Positions 55,662 to 64,000 of a DNA stretch of 64,000 nt are shown piece by piece. The notes below the pieces were generated by a model. That model was not told the origin of the DNA and searched no databases. It saw only the letters and a list, made by a program, of their open reading frames with translations. The first letter of the stretch is position 1. Each line of letters begins with the position of its first letter. Origin of the DNA: Panorpa germanica (Eukaryota; Arthropoda; Insecta; Mecoptera; Panorpidae); NCBI GenBank assembly GCA_963678705.1, contig OY783219.1, positions 12,648,001 through 12,712,000 on the forward strand, given 5' to 3'. A program made the translations under genes and the position numbers.

Positions 55662-56357
55662 TATTTTGCTTAAATACTTTTTACTTACTTTACATTTTAC
55701 ATACTTAAATACGTTTTGTATGTATATTTTATAGAAATTTTTTTTTTTAGTGTATTCAATATTTAGTAAATAATTAATTGTAACAATTTTCTTTTGTTGT
55801 ACAGGTCCATAAGCTGTATCCTATGCAGCAGCACTGAATATACTAGATATGTCAGCTGTCAGTGCTAAAACAACTAAGAAATAATATTCTTCTTCTAAAA
55901 CTAGTTATTCTTTTTATAAATTATTCACTATCTATTAAATTTTGATTTAAATATTTAAAACATATTCAAATATTTTCAATAGTTTTTTAAACTCGCATCG
56001 TCCTACGTTTAACCTTCAAGTAAGTGGCGTGTGGCATGCATCGCGGGTATAGCGGGTGACGGGGGGTATATGCGGGGTACACGGTGGTAAGCGGGGTACG
56101 GGATGTAGGGATCAACAAAGGGTAAATGTTGACACAGGTGTTCGCCAGTAAGTCTGGCTCAACTTGGTCCATGGGGGCAAGGAGAAAAGGAGCGGATTTG
56201 GGAACCCATTCAACTTACATAATAGCCTTACGCTTAGCCATGAAAATATACTATATGCATTTATTATTAAAAATATATATTTTTTATTGTAGTTTAACAG
56301 ATTATAGTGTCACGAATTATTGTTAATAAGTAGAAAACTAAATCTTCCCTACTTAGT
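55662..56357. other. Unassigned DNA; possible terminal exon-like acceptor; degenerate G-rich repeat
   Basis: A good acceptor context (aattttcttttgttgtacag, 55786-55805) is followed by 10 codons and a stop (VHKLYPMQQH), or 20 codons in another frame. Neither matches the expected eIF5B C-terminus. 56043-56110 is a degenerate G-rich repeat (gcggggtac units). No gene is called. Confidence 0.35.
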
Positions 56358-56949
56358 GCAGTTCTCGATATTTTATATTATTTATTGTAATGTTTTAGCC
56401 ATTAGGCACTACATTCTTCCGCCTTAAATCCGTAAATTACATATCATTGTGCTTAATTGTGCAAAAGAAAAAAATCCTACACCTCTTGTCTTCTTTGTCT
56501 CTTTGTCACTTCAGATTAAAATCACTTCTGCTCTGGCATTACTTTTCTTTCCTCGTTCCTTTTCTCTATTTCCGCCATCCACCTCTTCCCTTTAATAACT
56601 GCACAATATTCTTCTCGCTCATTACTTTTTTCTGACAAGAAAACTTAATGTGCTCCAGTGTTTCAAACTCAAACTCAAGTATCTGTTTCCTTTATCCTCG
56701 TTTCCCGATCTAAATCTGGCGATGTTTTTTGTATCTTTTTCTCTTAAGTACTGTGGTATCTCTCTCTCCCAAATCGTTTTATATCTTGTGTTGTAATTGC
56801 TTTTCTCGATTTTTTCCATTCTTTCCTGTTGCTGTATCTCCTTGTCTTTTCTCCTTAGCTCCTCTTCCGCACTTTTGCCTCCTTCTCTTCTTCTCTCTGC
56901 CTCCTCTGTCGTCATTCCATTCCTTTCTCTTTTCGCAGTTCTCGATATT
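56358..56949 (-). mobile_element. Non-LTR retrotransposon copy iv with 15-bp target duplication
   Basis: Insert 56373-56934 (562 bp) lies between two perfect copies of gcagttctcgatatt (56358-56372 and 56935-56949). The minus strand encodes [60 protein letters not shown] and a shifted LKHWSTLSF/ETLEHIKF region. It then has the same 3' UTR as copy iii (cactacattcttccgcctta complement) and an A/T-rich tail. It is 5'-truncated, as is normal for target-primed reverse transcription. Confidence 0.9.
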
Positions 56950-56961
56950 ATTTCACTAAAG

Positions 56962-57099
56962 GTAAGCGTCCACAAATCCACTTGGCTCGCATAAAACGCA
57001 TTGAAATTCTATGCCACTCTCGCATCCTCTCTCCCTTTTGTTTGAAACGATAATTCCAATGCGTTTGATGCGAACAATGAAGACTTGTGGATGCTTATC
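56962..57099. mobile_element. 138-bp TIR element 13 bp from the retrotransposon duplication
   Basis: Left gtaagcgtccacaaatccac and the inverted gacttgtggatgcttatc. Inner arms carry ctcgcataaaacgcattgaa / ccaatgcgtttgatgcgaac. Non-coding. A solo left half lies at 53793. Confidence 0.8.
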
Positions 57100-57289
57100 T
57101 CAATATAACCTTTAAATGCTGTTATCTCATTAATTATACAATATCAAAACTGAAATAAATGTATTGAGGTGTTTTTTGAATGTTTTCAAAGTTTTGAACA
57201 AACAAGTATAGATAAGTAGCAAATATGTGTAGAAAAAAATATCGCTTAAGCCTCTGATATTTTTTACAATTTGTATATTAGTTATCTAG

Positions 57290-57485
57290 TATAGTTCAAA
57301 TTACGAGAGATTGGTAGTGACTCAGGTTTAAAAGGGATAATAAAAGCCGTAATAATCTGCGGTGAATTTTATCTTATTCGTTCCTATCATTAAAAATCAA
57401 TGATTTTTTTATTGTATCGCAGATTTATACGATATAACTTGTTTTAAGTATGAGACACCGTCGATCTCTCGTAATTTGTACTATA
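57290..57485. repeat. TATAGTTC palindromic MITE, complete copy
   Basis: TATAGTTCAAATTACGAGAG at the left and the inverted ctctcgtaatttgtactata at the right. About 196 bp, 51 bp before the pogo-type element. Confidence 0.88.
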
Positions 57486-57536
57486 TCATGTGAATCGCTA
57501 GTTAATTTGTTCTGTTCATAACACGAAATCGAAATA

Positions 57537-58384
57537 CAGTAGGGCCTCGGTAATCCGGACTCTCGCTTGTTCGGTGATCGCTGTAATCCGGCCGGGCAAT
57601 AGGATTCGCGGGGGAGGCCCGGCGGCGTGTAGGTGCGGGGGCTGTCATGAGCCAATGCGCCGTCAGTCTTTTGTTTATCGCCTTTCGTGTAATACGTAGT
57701 GTCAATTAAGTTCGCTCGCTAACATCATGGCGCCGCCACGTAAACATTCGACATTAACAATAAAAGACAAATTACGGATTATAGAAATGTTAGATAAGGG
57801 TGACAGCTACCCTGTCATTGCTCGGAAGTTTGGTATAGGCAGGTCAACTGTAGGGTGTACTGGTGGTGCCGAAAGCGAGTTACAAAGATATGAAGTGTTA
57901 ACTGATGAGAAGATTGTGCGAGCGGCTATGTGTGAGGACGATGAGGAAGATGAGGACAATAGCGTTGAAATTCTAAAAATCACAAAAGTTGGTAACAGTT
58001 GGTAATTCAGAGGCAGTAGGAGCTTTAAACACTGCTTTAAAATGGGCTGAAGATAACGAATTAGATAGCCACGAAGTTATGTTTCTCCGTCGACTTAGAG
58101 ACCGGGCTTTCGAAATGAAGTGCGAGAATTATAAACAGAAGAGTATTACAGACTTTTTCAAGAAGAATTAACTAATGTTTTATTTTAACTTACTGATTTC
58201 CTTACATAGTTGTAATTCTGAACATGTACATTTTGTCTATATGCTATAATTTAAAAATTGATTAAAGAAACTAAGGTTAAACATGAGTTTTATTAACATT
58301 TAATATGGCATACTATAATCCGGACGCCTCGATAATCCGGAAAGGGTCTTGTTTTTGTCTCTCCGGATTAACGAGGCCCTACTG
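57537..58384 (+). mobile_element. Internally deleted pogo/Tigger-type element (848 bp)
   Basis: Ends CAGTAGGGCCTCGGTAATCC and the inverted ggattaacgaggccctactg, each next to TA (57535-57536, 58385-58386). Subterminal repeats of taatccgga occur at both sides. CAGT ends with TA duplication are diagnostic of the pogo/Tigger group (family knowledge). The element keeps both termini and the start and end of the transposase gene, with the core removed. Confidence 0.92.
57727..58171 (+). pseudogene. Tigger/jerky-like transposase remnant: DNA-binding N-terminus joined to C-terminal tail
   Basis: 57727-58005 reads MAPPRKHSTLTIKDKLRIIE followed by MLDKGDSYPVIARKFGIGRS, a CENP-B N-type (psq-like) helix-turn-helix. 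After TVG the protein jumps to SELQRYEVLTDEKIVRA, an acidic DDEEDEDN stretch, and (after a frame change near 57990) NSEAVGALNTALKWAEDNE, LRRLRDRAFEMK and a C-terminal KQKSITDFFKKN. The second HTH (CENP-B DNA-binding) and the whole DDE domain are absent. Full-length relatives have about 450-550 residues. A short HTH-plus-acidic-tail peptide of 92 codons is open. Whether it is expressed is unknown. Confidence 0.87.
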
Positions 58385-58386
58385 TA

Positions 58387-59486
58387 CGTACATCCTAGAA
58401 CCCAGTATTCGATATTGGTATATAACCTGACACATTTCAATGGTAGGGCGCAAAGGGCGACAACTGATACCACTCGAGGTCTTTGGGTAAACGTAGGTTT
58501 ATGAACTTATAACAGTGGTGGTAAAATTTTGGGTCGTAGTATCCTAAATACGTATATAAGACATTTTATTAGGTTTGCTTCTGAAATGAAAGCCTTTTAA
58601 TTTAGTAATTTACATACACATAATAATAATTACACTGTTTGACTTAATCATACTATCTTACCTGAAATCAAAGAAACGACATTTAAAGTTTATTATTTAA
58701 ATTGTCAATTTCTTTTTATCTAATTTTATAATAACTTAACATTATGCACAATGAGTTCTGTCAACTCCAAATACCAACTGTGTTGACAGTTATTCCTTAC
58801 AACGTTATCCATGGAGTCCATAAGTATATAGTCACTGTTCCACCGACAAACGAGCTTTATACGTATTTGAAAATAGTTTTTAAAGACAAAAATGTTTTTA
58901 GAACTGTCTCTTTCACATAAATATTGGTATTTATTGAAGTATCTCTCTGGTGTGAAACCGGCATTACAAATCGTTTGTGTTTTGGAGACATTGACCCCTG
59001 CTACAATATGAGTTGGACTTTAATGTATTTATTCTCGTAGTAGGTAATGTGGTAAGTTGTCACTGCAGAGGCAGACAGAGTGTCGACAGAAAAAATGTAG
59101 TGTCGGGGGGCTCGGGGGCCGGGCGGGAAGGACAAACAGAAACCATCACGATCGTCCTGAAATTGTTAAAAAAGAAACTATTAGCTGTGTTAAATTTTAT
59201 TTTGAATTTCAGTAAGGGCTGTATTTTGAAATTATTTCATTTTTATTTTTCAGTTAAGAGAATTAGTAATTTGTTTTTGATTATATACTAGATTTTATAC
59301 AAGAGAATCGAAGTCAACTTACCTTTCTTTCTAAAAGGCCCAATACACACTCAAATATCTCGGGCCTTGCGTCGGAGACCTCTCATTCGCCAAATTTCAT
59401 ACGATTTGTGATTCCATGATATTTGTATGAAAAAATAATATAATATTTATATATTTGTTTTGATCTAAAATTAATTGTTAAAATTA
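58387..59486. other. Unassigned DNA
   Basis: AT-rich except for a G-rich patch (59100-59140). The 92-codon frame at 59013 crosses this patch and lacks motifs. No gene. Confidence 0.5.
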
Positions 59487-60125
59487 AATGGGCTTGTGTC
59501 TTCAGTTTTTAGTGGTCGAGTTTTCAATTGCTGATTGAAATTGATGTTAATAAATGTGTATTGACGTGTCTATTTTATTAAATATCTAAATATTGACGGA
59601 GATATAGCAATTAAAAGTTTGAATTGTAGTTTTAGCGCTAGAAATGGTCGGCCATGTTTGTATGACGTGAAATGCATTTTAACGTCAGTTATTTGTTGAG
59701 TAGGTCAGTGCTGTGGTAATGTTCTGTAGCTGTCGGTAGTCAAATAATCAAGTCAAGTCAAAGAATAATAAGTTTTTATTTTATTTAACCATGCTAAGGC
59801 AGACATAATATTGGAATTTTATTGTTCCTTGAAATAGCTATAAATAATATTTGATATTTTGATATATAAATACATATAGCAGAGATTTATGAGCTGTAAG
59901 GTTGGTAGCCTTACACAAGGATTGTGATGTCATATGCACTTGGAATGTGTACAACGTTGAATCCCTTTAATAATTAAAGAGACAAAATGACTTTTTTAAT
60001 TGTTAATATCTCTTAACATATAAGTAGTTATTAAAAAATAATTGAACATTTGAGGTTCTAGTAACCCACTGTATCAATATATAGTACACTTTTATAGAAA
60101 TTAAGACATAGGACACAATCCCATT
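59487..60125 (+). repeat. AATGGGCTTG family, copy K
   Basis: 639 bp with both ends (AATGGGCTTGTGTCTTCAGT; acacaatcccatt). All core blocks are present. Confidence 0.92.
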
Positions 60126-63100
60126 AATGAAAATAAGTATTCTGGTTTAGTTTTAGCGCATTTTTCATCAGCGGAAGAATCTTCCTAATTTCAACTTTCT
60201 TTTTATATGCTTGTTGCAGTACTGTTTACTTCTTACGTCCCAAAATAGCCTCTGCTCCCTATACAGACTTGTCATTTTTTATACCATACATGTACGTACA
60301 AATGAGCTTGGCTTGGCTTTTGTTAGCAGTTATTGTCAATCAGAACTTTGATATAAGTTTTATAATCGGAGTATGCATTTATGTATGACGTTTATTGGTC
60401 AATCGGATGAGCTAAATGAATTTCAAGAGTACATACAACAAGTCCTTCAAAAATCCAACAAATTTAACAACTTGTTTAACATTGTAACAAACACATACGA
60501 TTTTAAGTTGTGATAATTTTAAATTGCGTCTCAAAACCATAGGAACATTTAGCGGACATTTTTTTTTATTGTTGTTGAACAAAAATAAGCTAACAAAACA
60601 AACCCAATCTTTTAGCTATGTTTCTTTTTTCTGTTTATTTTTATTTGTTATATTCGACAGACATTATGTCTGGCCTGACTGAAACGCAGTGGTGGAATCT
60701 GGCATCTTATACAGTTTATTTAATGGTGTAACTAAGAAGATGTTTCTGTATATGTCGTTTTTAAACCTATAGACATAAAATTTAGTAAAAATTAAAAATG
60801 TTAAATCAGTGAAAAGTTATTCACAGCTCAATTATTAATTGAAATATATTTTCATTTTTAAAGATTTTTTTAATTTAATTTATTTAACTTCTGCCTATTT
60901 CCGATGCTGAGTCTTATCACCGATGACCTGGTACTATAGTTTTTGTAGTGTCGTTGTCTCATATATGTACATCGCTGCTTGATAAGTTTGTGATTATATA
61001 CAGGGTGCCCCAATATTCAACGATAAGTGGGCACCAGAGGGTGGTCCTGCTCATGACTACACAAGAAAAAAAGGAAAAAAGAATTAATCTCATTCGTTGT
61101 CATGATTGTAATAAATAAATGTATTAATAAATACTATACTATTGTTAACCCAGTTTTGACCAGTAATCACTATGTAATCGATTTATTTTTTTTTTGTCTT
61201 ACTACGGTCATAACTTTTTTAAAAAAATTTTTTGAGTACAACAATTTTCTATAGTTATTAGCACTTATAATAATACATTTGAATATATACATTTGAAAAA
61301 AATTACAATACATAATTTACAATTTATAGACACTAGTATGGGTATGAGTATAATTTTATCAAAAGTTTATGTGTTGCAAGAACCAGCTGTAATTAGTAAC
61401 TGACGTTTGATTATTATTTTCACGCATCTCTTTTATACTTTGTTGTATATAAGCGATAGCAATTCATTGAAGGAAAGAAGGTAAAAATCGCACGTGCCGT
61501 CGAGAGATTACTGATTACGTAAAATGACTATTTTAATTGTTAATATCTGCTATAATATTACGACTTATTAAAACATAATTGTACATTTGAGGTCCTTATA
61601 GCCAACTTTATCAATATACGTTACAGCTTTATAAAAATGAAGGCATGGGGTTCACTCAACCCCATTCATCATTTACAATAACTCCATTATGCTAAATATT
61701 TACAATTGATTATTATATAATTAATTATTACACAAAATATCAAATCCTGTAAATTACATAAAAAAAAAACAAACACATAAAAATAATATAAACAATAGAC
61801 AGTATTGTAGAGATTCTCTGGTTCTCTGTTTAAATCACGTCTGGTGGTCACGCACTACAGGTTACAGGTCAGAGATTACAAGGTCATATGGGATACATCC
61901 TTGACCTCACTTCCTGTGGTAACGTTTCCAAATAGGCCGAGCTAACAAACATCATTGACTGCTGACTGGTATTTTCTATGTATTACAAGTATGTTCTATA
62001 CTATATCAATGTCTATGGCTATAACATTATCATTTATTTATTTATTATTTAAATATCAAAGAACTCTCTCACATTTTAATAAATATATGCTGGCATGTCC
62101 TTAGAATGGGACTGTTCGATTAGTTTTGAGAAACCGACGTCTATAACTTTTCCTTTGCACCTTTTTTTGTTGCAAATTTCTTTCGTTACGTTCAGTTCAT
62201 TAGTAAGACATCCCTCTATAATCAATCGACCGGTTGATATGCATTTACGTACATATACAGGGTGTCCCAAAATTCAACGAAAAAAAGAAAAAAAAATTTA
62301 TCTCATTTTGTTTAGAAATTACAAAAAATCTTTCGAAAATTGAAACACCTTAAGATGTTTTTAACTACCAAGACCACAATTTTTCAAATATTTCACTTTT
62401 TTTTTTGTATCGGCAACCTAAATAGAACTGCTATCCACCAAAACCATTAAAAATCCCAGAATGCTAGTAGTTTTTGCACAAAAATCAATCGAATTTATTT
62501 TTTTTCCTAAAATTTTTAAAGATTTTTACTTTGAGTCCACTTTAACTCATCGTGGTGTAAAGAAAAAGTATGAACACTACTATGGCAAGTTGTTTTAAAA
62601 ATTGGCGCAACTCTTCAGGATTTCAAAATAGTATGATACTTCAGGAAAACTAGCAATAAAAAAAAATTATGCATACTATTTCTAAACAAGAATCATATTT
62701 CATAAATTGTTGTTGTTGATAGTTATCACTTTTACAATACCCAAAAGAGGTTTTTTATTGTTGAATGAATTAAAAGAAATGTACAAACAATTTTTCATTT
62801 ATTTTAAGAATATTAAGAAATATTCTTTTTATTAAATCAAGCATGTTACATTACAAGGCGCTCTGCAATTGGACAAATCGTTAGTGCTTATATAAACAAA
62901 ATGAATTTCTTTTCACTTTTTATTGATTTTCAATAAACAAAATTATTTCTTCGTGTGTAAATACACAAACAGTTAACATACATTTAGTGAAAGGTTTCTT
63001 TAGTTCAATCATTATTTTTACAAAATAACAAACTAACAAGTGACCTGACTTGCCTTTCACACCGCCCTTGCATTTTGCATATATCTAGCTCTACCAACTA

Positions 63101-63485
63101 CCAGCGCCGCGCAGTGCGATCCGACCCAACCAACTTGTACCGCCTGCAGGTATAACCAAGTGATGCATATATAAATTGTAAATGATCTTTTGGTCCTGAT
63201 ATCTCTCCCGTTCTTCTCTTTCTCTTCTCTCCTCTCCTCTTCTCTTCTTGGTCAACATCCCACAGATAGTAACCGATACATGATCAAAACCGCGTAACAG
63301 AGACTATTGTGCAGGGAATTGGAAACTGAGATACTACGTAATATCTAAATATTACAAAAAAAAAAAACATATGCAGAGGAGTCAAACTTTTTTGTTAGTT
63401 TAGATAGTTTCAAATGTAACATAACACTGGTAAGGTTCTTCCAATTAAAAATCAATAATTATATAACAAATATTTATTAATAATC
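60126..63485. other. Unassigned DNA with decayed repeats
   Basis: 60998-61020 and 62256-62280 both carry tacagggtg(c/t)cccaa.attcaacg, likely ends of one Tc1/mariner-type family about 1.26 kb apart and in the same orientation. 61490-61660 is a diverged right end of the AATGGGCTTG family. A TCTTC-rich run lies at 63210-63249. Open frames at 62076-62343 have no domain. No gene is supported. Confidence 0.5.
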
Positions 63486-63835
63486 GATTCCAATCGAATA
63501 TGTGTATTATCAGGTCTCTTCACCGATCTGTATGTGTCGCAGTTCTAATGACTAATCACCAAAGTCGGCTCCAAACGATGCTACGAACACCAACTTCCAA
63601 CGTTGGATGCTTGATGGTTAGACGCATCGTGTGTTCGATGCAGAAAATAAATGTGTCCAATGCCGTGTGTCCAACGTTCACGTTGGAAGATGTTCGGGTT
63701 GTTGTCGATCTTTTGACCCACGTCAAAAGCGATTTTTCTACCCCCACCACACACTTGATTCACATGTCATGCACTGCTGCACGTACCGTCCAACAAAGGA
63801 AGGTTTTATACTTGAAAGTTCTTGTTATATAATTA
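63486..63835 (+). repeat. ACCAAACGATGC family, copy e (right part missing)
   Basis: Begins with the same leader as copy a (tccaatcgaatatgtgtatt; gatctgtatgtgtcg), then ctccaaacgatgctacgaac, ccaacgttcacgttggaaga and cactgctgcacgtaccgtcc. It stops after ggttttatacttgaaagtt. The 110-codon frame repeats the by-product frame of the other copies. Confidence 0.82.
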
Positions 63836-64000
63836 AATTGCAAGCTATATGTATTTTCCTTCATAATCCAGTAACATTAACTTTTAAATCTACTTTTCGA
63901 GCAGTACCCTTGCAAATTGAGCAAAATGTTATATTTGGTGTTATTCAACTCTCACAACTATTTCAAGGTACAAAAAAACAAAGAAAACAGTCTATTTCTC

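Noticed and set aside
55806-55838. Candidate last eIF5B exon (VHKLYPMQQH then stop) after a good acceptor
   Set aside because: The residues do not match the conserved eIF5B C-terminus (..SRQSIDALK...ELKK.F.II), the phase-0 join would lack about 90 residues, and no upstream exon with GRHFE was found.

Overview
The window is AT-rich, intron-dense nuclear DNA of an insect. The only host gene I can support is a run of exons of translation initiation factor eIF5B on the + strand. The organism call rests on the eIF5B protein and on the transposon flora: a mariner of the irritans type, a Jockey-type RT fragment, and a non-LTR element whose C-terminal CCHC tail and Glu/Arg-rich linker I associate with hymenopteran genomes. 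The order-level call is tentative.

Layout. eIF5B exons lie at 644-805, 887-1017, 1264-1396, 26178-26254, 26337-26532 and 27623-27739. Together they give one uninterrupted reading frame of 272 residues: domain II, domain III and the start of domain IV. All six junctions have GT-AG ends and matching phases. The intron 1397-26177 is 24.8 kb long and falls inside domain III. The 5' exons lie before the window. The last exon or exons (about 90-100 residues) were not found in the 36 kb after 27739, so they lie beyond the window or in a part I could not recognise.

Everything else is transposon-derived or unassigned non-coding DNA: (1) about eleven copies of a roughly 640-bp element ending in AATGGGCTTGTGTCCT, including one foldback derivative; (2) a roughly 480-bp element starting with CATTCCCACTCACTG; (3) a roughly 200-bp palindromic element ending in TATAGTTCAAATTACGAGAG; (4) a roughly 350-bp element ending in ACCAAACGATGC; (5) TTAA-flanked, piggyBac-type non-autonomous elements, one inside a dead mariner in the last visible complete eIF5B intron and one about 2.7 kb long; (6) a near-complete irritans-type mariner (36161-37459) with two frameshifts; (7) a pogo/Tigger-type element (57537-58384) that kept the DNA-binding N-terminus and the C-terminal tail but lost the DDE core; (8) 5'-truncated non-LTR copies, one with a perfect 15-bp target duplication; (9) several single-copy TIR elements.

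Many insertions are nested, which gives a relative order of events. No tRNA, rRNA, CRISPR or other RNA gene was recognised. Apart from eIF5B and transposase or RT remnants, the open frames are short, AT-rich and unsupported.
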